Part shown: piece after piece, positions 50,937 to 60,231 of the stretch
How positions within the stretch are numbered: the stretch's first letter is position 1
Layout of the letters: each line of letters starts with the position of its first letter
From: Proteiniphilum propionicum
GTDB lineage: Bacteria; Bacteroidota; Bacteroidia; Bacteroidales; Dysgonomonadaceae
Assembly: GCF_022267555.1 (NCBI RefSeq)
Contig: NZ_CP073586.1
Location: 1,240,001 to 1,304,000, forward strand
Length of the DNA stretch: 64,000 nucleotides
Direction of reading: 5' to 3'
Program-made: the position numbers and the translations under genes
Notes under the pieces: model-generated
What the model was told of the DNA's origin: nothing
Database searches by the model: none
The model's input: only the letters and a program-made list of their open reading frames with translations

Positions 50937-51173
50937 CTTAAAATATATATCTAACTTTAGTGAACTGTTTCGTTAAGCTAAATGAGCAGAGGACAAATTT
51001 ATTTGGACTATGCCATAGCGAGAAATAGTCTAACTTTAGTGAACTATTCGCATTAAGTCAAAAGAGCAGAAGCCAAGTTTACTTTTATTATTCCTTGACG
51101 AGCGAATATCTAACTTTAGTGAACTATTCGTAGCCGTAGTTTGAATAAATAATGTAATTTTGCATTGAAATAA
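50937..51173. repeat. Imperfect ~79-bp tandem repeats before tRNA-Ser
   Basis: TCTAACTTTAGTGAACTGTT / …ACTATT blocks begin at 50951, 51030 and 51110, about 79-80 bp apart, each followed by TCG. The interval between them is also partly conserved (TTAAG…GAGCAGA…CAA.TTTA). The third unit runs into the tRNA-Ser promoter, whose -7 box TAATTTTG is at 51155-51162. No protein coding seen. Confidence 0.75.
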
Positions 51174-51260
51174 GGAAAGATGCCGGAGTGGTCGATCGGG
51201 GCGGTCTCGAAAACCGTTGTACTCTCGCGGGTACCAAGGGTTCGAATCCCTTTCTTTCCG
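51174..51260 (+). tRNA. tRNA-Ser (anticodon CGA)
   Basis: An 87-nt tRNA with acceptor GGAAAGA/TCTTTCC, discriminator G, anticodon stem GCGGT/ACCGT around CTCGAAA (anticodon CGA) and a long variable arm (TGTACTCTCGCGGGTACCA region) as required for class II tRNA-Ser. T-arm GGGTTCGAATCCC is perfect. Confidence 0.95.
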
Positions 51261-52502
51261 CAGGAAATATTAAAGGGATGGGCGGTGACGCCATAAATGT
51301 ACACGGGACTTCCAGAGGGTAGCCATAAGAGTGAATGAGAACACACTATATACACGTTACATGCAGTGGCAGGTGTGGAATTAAAGTTTTTATAAACGGA
51401 CGATTGCAGTAGTTGGTTCGAGTCCGCTGCCAGCTATGAGGTGATAATTATAAACAGCAGTTTTCCTACTTTGTAATCGTAATCTAAAACAGTGAGTCCA
51501 CTTTAGTTAGTCGTTTTGTTAAAAATGATTTCTGATTTTCAAGTTATTATGATGTCAAATCTTCTTATTTGAGACTTTTCAAGCAGACTAAAACAATATG
51601 TTTGAAATATTCGACCGTCAGATAGTTTACGTCAAATCTACCTACTGAATGGTTTTTCGTAGCAATAACACTATAATATACTATACCTAATTTTAACAGT
51701 TTGACCGGAACAAATACCCGTTCTTCCTTAAACAGATCATCAAAGTTCTTATTGAAAACAACTGCTTCGAAAACTGTAGGGATACAGATGAAGATATACT
51801 TGAGGAAAATTCGGCAAAAGATCCGGTAACGGAGAAAAAATCCATAACATAAATTATCATTGAGATAATTTGTAAAAAATAAGAACATGATTTTTTGCAT
51901 ATAAAAAAATAATATTTATCTTTGCAATGCACACGTGTGCATCTTTATTTTAATTTCATTTACTTACTTTACGAAAAGAGGATTTCATTTAGTATTTTAG
52001 TGATATTAACACGAGGGTAATTACTTCACAATTATGCGAGTGCGGAGTTAAAAAATGAAATAGAGTAGATCATTACCAATTATTTTTAACATGTGCAAGC
52101 AGACCGATAGTTGATTTGGCTCTCAACTTAATTGATTATATTTATAAATAGTTGTGTTTTCGTTGTAACAACCGTTTCCCTAAAGCTTGTATTTTAATAA
52201 GATACTACTGGCGTCGATTTGTTTTATAATGCAATGTGAAGAATAGCACAAATAGTTTTTTTTGAATAAAATAAATAATTGCGAAAGTTTTAAAAAATGA
52301 CGAATTTGATCAATGACAAACCAAAAATATATTGAAAATTGACAAAAACAGAATTATTAAGAAAAACAGGATTGTATCAAATCATGATTAATTTAAACGA
52401 ATTGGGGAAATTTACAAAATTAATATCACCGGAAGTTGATCAATAACGAAATTTAAACAGTTCAAAATTTGGATAAAATATTTAATGACATTCTTATGTA
52501 AT
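51261..52502. other. Long non-coding region and fucosidase-gene leader
   Basis: Contains a degenerate tRNA-like segment (51368-51438: ends TGGCAG and CTGCCA, with GGTTCGAGTCC), and an orphan coding-like tail on the plus strand around 51697-51849 (…RNKYPFFLKQIIKVLIENN…) without a start, probably a gene remnant. From 51925 the sequence is the ~560-nt transcribed leader of the GH29 gene. No complete gene was recognised. Confidence 0.5.
51894..51942 (+). promoter_or_regulatory. Fucosidase operon promoter with LacI-type operator
   Basis: TTTG (51894-51897), 19-bp spacer, TATCTTTG (51917-51924), then two bases later the perfect 16-bp palindrome ATGCACACGTGTGCAT (51927-51942). The palindrome covers the transcription start, as expected for a repressor site. 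An identical arrangement precedes susC at 59530. Confidence 0.82.
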
Positions 52503-53915
52503 ATGAATTTTCATTTTTCACAATCAATTGTAGCAATTCTTGCTTTATCTACTTTTCTGTCTTCATGTAATTCCCATTTTAGAGAATGGGAACGAGCAGC
52601 AAATGACCCATCGGCTGCACATTTGGCAAAACCAACAAAAGTACAGTATGAATGGCAGGAAATGGAACGAGGAATGTTTATACAGTTAGATCCTGCAACT
52701 ATACAAGAACGTGAATATGATGATGGCAGCACACCATTAAAAGATATTCGTTTTGAAAAGTTAGATGTAAATGAGTGGGTAAAAGCTGCGAAAGCATGGG
52801 GAGCAGAAGAAATTATTTTTATGCTGGCTCATAGTGGTGGCTTTTGTATGTGGCCTAGCGCAACCACTCAATATCATATTGGAAATACATCCTATAAAGG
52901 CGGTAATGGCGATGTAGTAAAAGAATTTGGAGAAGCTTGTAGACAAAATGGATTGAACATGGGCTTTTATTGCTGGTCTCCACACCCCGAAGAAGAAGCG
53001 GAAGACAACAACACGGTGACATATACTAAAATAGATAAAGTAAGTACCCGTAAGGAAGCAGATCAAATTTTACATACGCGTATTCGTGAAATAGTAGAAC
53101 GATTAGGCAGTGACCACATTACAGAAATATGGATTGACCAGCCCATTAATGCTCATCTTGGAGACATATTGAAAGAATTATTGCCAAATGCTGTGGTTGC
53201 TGCTGTTGGTTGTCACGATCCATTACCTACGGTGCGTTGGCCCGGAAATGAAAAGGGAGTTGTGTCAGACCCCTGTTGGTCAGTAACTACATTAGAACGG
53301 ATGAACCGTGTTTTTGAAACTCAGTTTGAAGCAGATGCTAACCAAACACAAGATGCGGATAATCCCGACGGTGATTACTGGGCTCCACATGAAGCTGATG
53401 TTCCTTTGCACAATCATTTTTGGCACATGAGGCCTGAAGCACTAAAACACCGTCGTAGTGTAAATGAATTGATGGAATGTTATATCAAGTCCGTAGGACG
53501 TAACAGCTTTCTCCTGCTGAATTGTGCTCCTCAAGCCGATGGGAGTATTCATCCTGACGATATGGAACGTTATAAAGAATTTGGAGTTGAGATAGAAAGG
53601 ACCTTCGGGCATCCTATTGCTGTATTGGATAAAGAAGTTGGTAATGAACATTGTCTGAACCTACCGGTTCCCACACATGTAACTTATACAGATGTATGGG
53701 AGGCTTATAATTACGGACAGCGTATTCGCTCATATGTAATTGAAGGATTTGATGTAGACAAGAAATGTTGGATAGAATTGGCATCCGGAACATCCGTAGG
53801 GCGCAGAAAAATTGATCCGATACCAGATTGTCCATTAATTGATAAAGTTAGATTGAAAGTAAAGCAAAGTGTGGGTATACCTATGTTGAGGAAAATCATG
53901 GTACATACAAAATGA
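52503..53915 (+). CDS. GH29-type alpha-L-fucosidase lipoprotein
   Basis: A 470-residue protein from the ATG at 52503 (an ATG at 52485 is in frame; the shorter form gives a tighter signal peptide ending FLSSC). GH29 features: WVKAAKAWGAEEIIFMLAHSGGFCMWPS (the HxGFxxW sugar-binding segment), GFYCWSPHPEEE, and EIWIDQP with D212 as the probable nucleophile; SFLLLNCAPQADGSI is the second family block. It removes alpha-linked fucose from glycans at the surface or periplasm. The C-terminal beta domain is present. It was probably cotranscribed with the second GH29 gene before the IS66 insertion. Confidence 0.88.
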   Translation: MNFHFSQSIVAILALSTFLSSCNSHFREWERAANDPSAAHLAKPTKVQYEWQEMERGMFIQLDPATIQEREYDDGSTPLKDIRFEKLDVNEWVKAAKAWGAEEIIFMLAHSGGFCMWPSATTQYHIGNTSYKGGNGDVVKEFGEACRQNGLNMGFYCWSPHPEEEAEDNNTVTYTKIDKVSTRKEADQILHTRIREIVERLGSDHITEIWIDQPINAHLGDILKELLPNAVVAAVGCHDPLPTVRWPGNEKGVVSDPCWSVTTLERMNRVFETQFEADANQTQDADNPDGDYWAPHEADVPLHNHFWHMRPEALKHRRSVNELMECYIKSVGRNSFLLLNCAPQADGSIHPDDMERYKEFGVEIERTFGHPIAVLDKEVGNEHCLNLPVPTHVTYTDVWEAYNYGQRIRSYVIEGFDVDKKCWIELASGTSVGRRKIDPIPDCPLIDKVRLKVKQSVGIPMLRKIMVHTK

Positions 53916-54242
53916 ACAAATCATGTGAGAAAAACTATCTTGCCCGTCTACAAAGATATTTAAAAGAAAAGTATCTGGTGATGTGTTTTTATTCCCTTGG
54001 AGCCACTGCATTGAGGAAGGGGTTGATTGTTTAGATACATATACTCTCTTTGTACAAAATTTGGAAGAGAATCTGCTGCAAGACCATGTACATCCTTCTC
54101 TCGTTGGCTATATTTTAGTGGTATTATTCCTTTATAATTATCTAAATATTAAAGAAATTAGAAACTAAACCATTCATTTGTCTTGCATGTGGAATAACTC
54201 AATTTTTTGACAATCAAATGTGAGAATATGATTATATTTTTT
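53916..54242 (+). pseudogene. Remnant of an SGNH/GDSL-type hydrolase end
   Basis: A short plus-strand frame (53983-54168) reads LDTYTLFVQNLEENLLQDHVHPSLVGY, resembling the C-terminal catalytic D-x-x-H block of SGNH esterases. Its upstream part does not continue the gene, and frames are broken. It lies between the first fucosidase and the IS66 element, so a sugar esterase may once have been in the locus. Confidence 0.4.
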
Positions 54243-54541
54243 GTAACTACTCAGGTGCCCTTTTTCTGACCAATGATGAAGAATGTCGCAGGGTTGTCGA
54301 GATCCTGTTGTAACTTTTTTTGAATTTTTCCTCATGCCGCTATCCATGGATTGAAATTGTTATATATCAGCTTGTTGAGGGATATTTGGAGGGTATTGCA
54401 GGGCTCCAAAAATTTTTGGAATGACCCTCCGGGATAAGAGGCGCAGGTCTCGCCAAAACGCCTGGGAACAGCCTTTAATCCATTGATGCCCAAATCATTA
54501 TATTTGCACATGTCCATTATTTTTTCGACCTTTGTGGAGGT

Positions 54542-55051
54542 ATGAAAAAGAACTTTAATACAGGACTTGGAAAGAGTGTCGAGGCAGACCGGGTAAAGCT
54601 CTCCCGGCGGCGCAGGCAGATCCTTCGGGAACTCGGCCTTTGCGAAGAGCTTGACTCCACAGAACTGGCAGAGCGGCTGCTGGTGCAGGCGAAGATCAAC
54701 AGGGCTCTTGTCAAAACCCTTGAGGAGAAGGACAGGGAACTTGCGCGGATGGATCTTATTCTTTCTGTCCGTGACAGTGAAATAAAAGTCAAAGAGGCTC
54801 GTATAGCCGAGCTTGCATCCCGTGTTGCCGAACACGGGGGTGGCAGGAAACCCGTCATCAAGACCAGCACGAACAGCAGCGTTCCGCCCTCCGGGAATCC
54901 AATTGGCATCCGGCATACACAGTCCCGGCGCAAGCCTTCCGGCAGGAAGTCCGGTGGGCAGAAAGGCCATTCGGGGAGCACCCTGCTCCAATCCGAGAAT
55001 GTAACGGAAACCCAACAGTGGTACCCCCGTCCCGGTGTGTCCAGAATGTGA
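54542..55051 (+). pseudogene. IS66 transposase, N-terminal part (frameshifted)
   Basis: 169 residues: basic N-terminus, a long coiled coil (LVKTLEEKDRELARMDLILSVRDSEIKVKEARIAELASRV) and the conserved linker NSSVPPSGNP…GRKSGGQKGHSG of IS66 TnpC. The frame then closes after QQWYPRPGV. A run of five C at 55024-55028 appears to hold one extra base; with four C the reading would be YPVPVCPECEKP, joining the next frame. Confidence 0.8.
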
Positions 55052-56120
55052 AAAGCCGCTGGAGATGGATTCTGCGATCGTCTGCGCCACACGCCAGGTG
55101 GTGGACATTCCGCTTCCGGTTGCGGCCACGGTTGTGAACCACATGACGATGCAGGTCAAGTGCTCCTGTGGGCATTGCTGCAAGGGACAGTTCCCGGAAG
55201 AGGTGAACGCTCCCGTATCCTTCGGCCCCAACATCATGGCGATGACATCCTACCTCAGCACTTACCAAAATGTTCCGTTCAAGCGACTCACCCATCTGTA
55301 CGAGACCATCTTCGGACTCCACATCAGTGAAGGCTCTGTATCGAACATGCTGAACGCCATGCGGAAATTCTCCAAAACGCCCTACGAAATGATACGTCAG
55401 AAAGTTGCAGGTGGAAAGGTTGCCGGGGCGGACGAGACCGGGATCAACGTGAACGGGAAAAACAACTGGCTCTGGGCTTTCCAGAATACCGTGGCCACCT
55501 TCCTCGCCTTTGGCAGCAGCAGAAGCCATCATGTCATCAACAAGCACTTTACCCGGGAAGAACGGGGTAATAAGGTATGGGTCACTGACCGGCTTCCGGC
55601 TTACTTCATGGGAGAGGTGGGGATGGAGGATCACCAGATATGTATTGCCCATCTGTTGCGGAACCTCACCTACACGATGCAGGCCTTTCCGGATGATCCA
55701 TGGAGCCTCGACATGCTCGACTTGCTGCGGGACTCCGTCCATCATCGCAATGAAAATGACATTGGAGAAGCGGTCAGGAAAGATATGGAAGAAAGACTGG
55801 ACAAACTGCTCGAAAGGCCTCCGGTTTACACGAAAGAAGAAGGGGGGAATACCGAACTTGACAAACTCAAAAAAGGCATTGCCAAACACCGGGACTATAT
55901 CTTTACCTTCCTCGCCAATCCAGCTGTTCCTCCCACGAACAACGACTCCGAGAAGGCATTGAGACCGGCCAAGACCAAATTGAAAGTCAGCGGGTGCTTC
56001 CGCTCCGAGGAAGGAGCCGGGAACTATGCTACCGTTGCCTCCGTCATCCAAACAGCGGTCAAGAACGGACAGAACCCCTATGAGGTCCTTCGGGTTATTG
56101 CATCCCTTGCTAAAGCGTAG
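55035..56120 (+). pseudogene. IS66 transposase, catalytic part
   Basis: 361 residues beginning in the zinc-finger region (CPECEKPLEMDSA, then VKCSCGHCCKGQFP). The DDE-type core includes VAGADETGINVNGKNNWLW (first Asp), VWVTDRLPAYFM (second Asp) and PPTNNDSEKALRPAKTKLKVSGCFRSEEGA with the final Glu. It is the same protein as the preceding part, separated by the 1-bp shift. It is inactive unless the shift is programmed or a sequencing error. Confidence 0.85.
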
Positions 56121-56257
56121 TTTCGAGTATAGCATAGTTATTGACGAGTAGTCAGGACTCTCTGTCTATGACAGGGGGTACCTGAGTAGTTACTATTTTT
56201 TTCGATATTAAATAAAACTACTATTTATAAATTCATTTTTTAATTTTATAGTGTATT

Positions 56258-58018
56258 ATGAAAAAGAATTTTTTATTGGCAAGCTTGACGCTGTTGTTTC
56301 CATTGATTTGCCTGGGTATTGATATTAAAATCAATAATTTTCAAGAATTAGGCAATATTTATACGGAAGCTACTCGTACATTGAACGAAGTACACTCATC
56401 TGCTGACTGGACAAATGCACTCCGGACATTGGAAGAACTTCAAAAGAAATGTGAGGACAATCCGGCATTGCAGGCAGTGTTACGATTGACTTATACAACC
56501 TGTCCTCAAAATTTGAAATCTGAATATGAGCAAGCATTGAAGTTGCAATCGGAAATGCAAGATGCTGTCAAACGTTTGTCTATGGCTGGAAATCTTCAAT
56601 CTTTAGATATTGCAACCAAAGTGAACTCATTTGTCAAATCGGTATATTTGCAAGAGCTTGTATATGATGAGCGTATAGGTGAAGAAGGTGCTCCTTATGA
56701 AACCAAAGAACAACGTGATGCAAGAATGAAATGGTGGAGAGATGGCAAATTTGGGATGTTTATTCATTATGGGCTTTATTCTGGCTTAGCAGGTGAATTC
56801 CAGGGAGAAAAATATGAAGGATGTGTTGAGTGGATTCAAATGCAGTCTGGTGCAGATTTTGAAACTTATAAAAAAGAGGCAATGCCTCGTTTCAATCCTA
56901 AATCTGGAATGGCAGAGAAATGGGTAAAACTGGCAAAAGAAGCCGGATGTACTTATACGGTACTGACAAGTCGTCATCACGAAGGCTTCAATATGTTTGA
57001 TACACCACATTATGATTTCAATGTAAAGAATAAAAAAGGTATAGACATCGTAAAAGAATATGCAGCTGCATGCGAAAAAAATAATATAAAAGCTGGATAT
57101 TATTTTTCTCTGTTAGACTGGAATCATCCTGATTATGATCCTACTAATTCTGGCATTTCATACCCAGAAGGAAACTATGAAGCAGAAAAACAGGGAAAAC
57201 GTCATTTTGGAAACCATGAGAAATACAAGGAATATCTATTTAATACTTTCAATAATTTAATCAACCAATATAAAGTGGATTTGATTTGGTGGGATTTCAG
57301 CCAACCCAAATTTCAGGGAGATTATGCATGGGGGGCAACCCGCTTAATGAAATCCTTATTCGAAAAACACCCAAAAGCAATTCAAAACAATCGTCTTTAT
57401 CATTCTGACAACCATCTGAGTGAAGGAGGAATAAAAGTTACCCCCACTTGGAAAGGTGATTATTCTACTGCTGAACATCATGTCCCGGCTACAGGCATTG
57501 ATGGTGATTGGGAAGCCTGTCAAACATTGAATGGAACTTGGGGGTATTCATCTTTTAACCAAAAATGGAAGTCTGCTGATGAACTTATTCATGAACTGAT
57601 AGATGTAGTAAGTAGAGGGGGAAATTTCCTTTTGAATATTGGCCCTGAGCCTGACGGTTCCATACCCGAAGAGAGTGTGGAAATTTTCAAGACAATTGGA
57701 AAATGGATGAAAGTAAATGGCGATGCCATCTACGGAACCAGAGCTAATCCTTTCGACAAAGAGTTTCAATGGGGACGAGTGACTCGCAAAGGTGATAATA
57801 AATTATATCTCATTCTTTACTCCGAACCTGAAAATGGGAAAATAGAAATACCCTGCTCTTTTGAAAAAGGGGTGGTTAAAGCACATTTACTACAGAACGG
57901 GAAAAAAGTAAAATTATCACAGTTCAATGACAAGAACCAATGCATATTAGACGTAAGTCATGTCCGTATAGAACAACCTGCAACAGTTATAGAGTTAACA
58001 GGGAAATGGAAGTTGTAA
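56258..58018 (+). CDS. GH29-type alpha-L-fucosidase with N-terminal helical extension
   Basis: A 586-residue protein with a signal peptide (KNFLLASLTLLFPLICLG). Residues ~25-140 form an extra helical region. The GH29 barrel follows: WWRDGKFGMFIHYGLYSG, TVLTSRHHEGFNMFDTPHYDFNV, GYYFSLLDWNHPDY, and LIWWDFSQP with nucleophile candidate D346; GGNFLLNIGPEPDGSIPEESVEI is highly typical. The C-terminal part is the beta-sandwich. It removes alpha-L-fucose. The IS66 element ends 64 bp upstream, so it probably cut the gene from its original promoter. Confidence 0.93.
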   Translation: MKKNFLLASLTLLFPLICLGIDIKINNFQELGNIYTEATRTLNEVHSSADWTNALRTLEELQKKCEDNPALQAVLRLTYTTCPQNLKSEYEQALKLQSEMQDAVKRLSMAGNLQSLDIATKVNSFVKSVYLQELVYDERIGEEGAPYETKEQRDARMKWWRDGKFGMFIHYGLYSGLAGEFQGEKYEGCVEWIQMQSGADFETYKKEAMPRFNPKSGMAEKWVKLAKEAGCTYTVLTSRHHEGFNMFDTPHYDFNVKNKKGIDIVKEYAAACEKNNIKAGYYFSLLDWNHPDYDPTNSGISYPEGNYEAEKQGKRHFGNHEKYKEYLFNTFNNLINQYKVDLIWWDFSQPKFQGDYAWGATRLMKSLFEKHPKAIQNNRLYHSDNHLSEGGIKVTPTWKGDYSTAEHHVPATGIDGDWEACQTLNGTWGYSSFNQKWKSADELIHELIDVVSRGGNFLLNIGPEPDGSIPEESVEIFKTIGKWMKVNGDAIYGTRANPFDKEFQWGRVTRKGDNKLYLILYSEPENGKIEIPCSFEKGVVKAHLLQNGKKVKLSQFNDKNQCILDVSHVRIEQPATVIELTGKWKL

Positions 58019-58063
58019 AATATATTAATTCATATTATTAATGTATTATTAAAGCAGAAAACT

Positions 58064-58209
58064 AGTTGGGAATGTAATTCAAATTGTGTGAGGAATTAAA
58101 ATTATAATCAACCATTTATTGAAGATAGATTGCGTTGTATAACGTAGAAGTAAGAAGTAATGATTGGTATATAATCTGGCACAATTTGAATTACAATTCC
58201 AACCAACTT
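58064..58209. repeat. 146-bp segment with long terminal inverted repeats
   Basis: The left arm (58064-58088, AGTTGGGAATGTAATTCAAA…) and right arm (58181-58209) are inverse copies of ~25 bp with a small indel, around ~90 bp of AT-rich DNA. It lies between the convergent fucosidase and LacI genes. It could be a MITE-like element or a large bidirectional terminator. Confidence 0.6.
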
Positions 58210-58218
58210 ATTTGAATA

Positions 58219-59226
58219 TTATAATGAGCTCCTTATTTTCAATTTCAATGGTAATATAACATCTTCCTTTATCTCGGTTTTTTGTTCTATCTGTTTTATG
58301 AGAAGACTGAATAGTGTTTGTGACAAGTTATCAATAGATTGAGACAAAGTTGTTAATTGCGGATCACATACAGCTCCCATTGGGTTATCATCAAAGCCAA
58401 TAACAGCGACATCATCGGGAATGGTAAATCCCTTTTCTTTTAGGAAATTCATCGTTCCAATGGCAATTTCATCATTAATGCATATTATGGCATCTGGTAT
58501 TTCTTTTTCTTTAAACAGTAAAGAGGCCGATTCGTATCCGTCATTGATAAATATTTGCTTCGCATTTATAGATCTATTATAAGACAAGCCTGCATCTGAA
58601 ATAGCTTCATTATACCCGTTCAGCCTATCTTTAAATATTCTCATATGGCTATTAAACGAAATGTAAGCAATGTTTTTTTTATTCCGCTTTATTAATTCAT
58701 CGACTACCATTCGAATTGCATGATAATTATCCAATGTAATTGTAGAATATTGAGTCTTTACCGGTACTCTGTCAAAAAAAACTAATGGAATTCCTTCTTC
58801 TTTTAATTTATCGAAATGAGCGGTTGATTTAGTTTTTAATCCCACTGAAATGGCAACGCCTGCAACACGCAAACTAATTAATGAGTTTATAATTTTTTTT
58901 TCTATATATGGGTTATCATTTGATTGGAATATCATTATCATATATCCATTATTATAAGCTAATTCAGTTATGGAAGAAATTAGCCTTGAAAAAAAATGAT
59001 GCTTGAAATCAGGAATGATGAATGAAATAATTCTGCTTTGCCTATTTCTTAAATTTTGAGCTAATAGATTAGGGGTATATCCTAAATTATGAGCTTCCTG
59101 TAATACTCGGTTTCGAGTTTCTTCTTTTATTTTTTTACTGCCATGCAAAGCTCTTGATACAGTAGTGTGATGTATGCCTAACTGTTTGGCTATATCTTTT
59201 ATAGTTACTTCTTTTTTCATAATCAT
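58219..59226 (-). CDS. LacI-family transcriptional regulator
   Basis: A 335-residue protein: N-terminal LacI helix-turn-helix (VTIKDIAKQLGIHHTTVSRALHGSKKI) with hinge helix (NLLAQNLRNRQ), then the periplasmic-binding-protein-like sensor domain (IISFIIPDFKHHFFSRLISSI…VAVIGFDDNPMGAVCDPQLTTL). It should dissociate from its operator on binding a sugar, here most likely fucose or a fucosylated sugar. The palindrome ATGCACACGTGTGCAT at 51927 and 59563 is the obvious candidate operator. A Met at 59220 is an alternative start. Confidence 0.93.
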   Translation of the reverse strand: MIMKKEVTIKDIAKQLGIHHTTVSRALHGSKKIKEETRNRVLQEAHNLGYTPNLLAQNLRNRQSRIISFIIPDFKHHFFSRLISSITELAYNNGYMIMIFQSNDNPYIEKKIINSLISLRVAGVAISVGLKTKSTAHFDKLKEEGIPLVFFDRVPVKTQYSTITLDNYHAIRMVVDELIKRNKKNIAYISFNSHMRIFKDRLNGYNEAISDAGLSYNRSINAKQIFINDGYESASLLFKEKEIPDAIICINDEIAIGTMNFLKEKGFTIPDDVAVIGFDDNPMGAVCDPQLTTLSQSIDNLSQTLFSLLIKQIEQKTEIKEDVILPLKLKIRSSL

Positions 59227-60228
59227 TATTGAAACAAGGGATATATTAATGACTTTTGATATAATATCTTAAAAATAATAACATAATAACTAACTTATAT
59301 ATCTGACAAATATAGTGATTATATCGCAAGATAATTATAACCAGTAAATCGAAAACTTTAGTACAACGAAATTTGTAGCAAAGCTATAACAAGATTAAAT
59401 CGTTTTTGTAAAATTAATTTCACATTTGATATATCGCTGTTAAATAGAATGATATACATTAATTTGCAGGAAATTCTGTGCTCACTAGCCTGCCTTAACA
59501 ATATTTTACATAAAATAAGAATATTATTTTTTGCATATATAAAAATAATATTTACTTTTGCAATGCACACGTGTGCATTTTTGCTTTTAGTACATTATCA
59601 ACATAAAAAATGGATTCAATTCAGTGTCTTGATGATATTTAATTATCTCAAAAAAAATAGTTGACGTAAGGTAAAACACTTATTATAAATGCATTAAACA
59701 AAATGCAACATTCACATGTCAAATACAAAAAAAGTTATTAAAAAATATTGTGCAGCCTAAGTGCATGCGCATGTATTAAAAAAATCAACAACAAATGTTG
59801 TCTGGAGTTAATTACTGTGACCTGTGGAGTATCAACAGATGAAGTTGCCTTGAAGTTGGCATTAATTTCCATCGTTATTTGGGCATATGCTTTTGCCGTG
59901 TTAAAAGAGTTGACAGGAATATTAGCTGATTTTATACTATCAATGGTCACACAGTAAAGCATGATTGATTAGGCACGTTTTAATATATAGTCGATGCTTG
60001 TGACAATGGTGTGAGTATTGAAAAAGAGATAAATGCTTCACACATAACGAATGTATATTTCAAATTTATTGATGTAATTGCCCTTTTATTTGAAGGTATA
60101 CTTGGCATATGGCATTGTAATTACGTCATTGAATGATTATTAATATTTATCAAATTTTTCTATTAGAATTGCTCTAAATGTAATGTATTGTTTCACTTAA
60201 AAATTTATCACATGTAAAAATTTATCAC
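59227..60228 (+). other. Intergenic region and long susC leader
   Basis: Contains the susC promoter/operator at 59530-59578, then ~650 nt of leader. 59601-59640 resembles the start of the fucosidase leader (51974-52009). An AT-poor stretch at 59748-59960 has a 69-codon frame with a hydrophobic tail (ALISIVIWAYAFAVLKEL). Immediately before susC a 17-bp tandem duplication occurs (60198-60231). Confidence 0.55.
59530..59578 (+). promoter_or_regulatory. susC promoter with LacI-type operator
   Basis: TTTG (59530-59533), 19-bp spacer, TACTTTTG (59553-59560), two bases, then the perfect palindrome ATGCACACGTGTGCAT (59563-59578). Same architecture as at 51894. The operator overlaps the start of transcription. 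Confidence 0.82.
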
Positions 60229-60231
60229 ATG
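60198..60231 (+). repeat. 17-bp tandem duplication at the susC start
   Basis: TAAAAATTTATCACATG occurs twice in a row (60198-60214, 60215-60231). The second copy carries the susC ATG; the first carries an ATG directly followed by TAA, in another frame. Confidence 0.85.

Larger units (their letters stand above)
54243..56193 (+). mobile_element. IS66-family insertion sequence with 8-bp target duplication
   Basis: Terminal inverted repeats start GTAACTACTCAGGT at both ends (54243-54256 and, inverse, 56180-56193). The 8-bp sequence TATTTTTT flanks the element directly on the left (54235-54242) and right (56194-56201), the duplication size known for IS66. Length is 1951 bp. Only the transposase gene is present, without tnpA/tnpB, as in the ISBst12-like branch common in Bacteroidetes. 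Confidence 0.93.

Noticed and set aside
50951-51131. Tandem repeats as a CRISPR array
   Set aside because: Three imperfect units with partly conserved spacers of ~57 bp and no cas genes.
51565-51900. 111-codon minus-strand frame after tRNA-Ser
   Set aside because: Low-complexity hydrophobic translation opposite a more protein-like plus-strand remnant; looks like a shadow.
59748-59957. 69-codon frame in the susC leader as a small membrane protein
   Set aside because: The hydrophobic tail is suggestive, but there is no clear start context or recognised family; mentioned only in the leader description.
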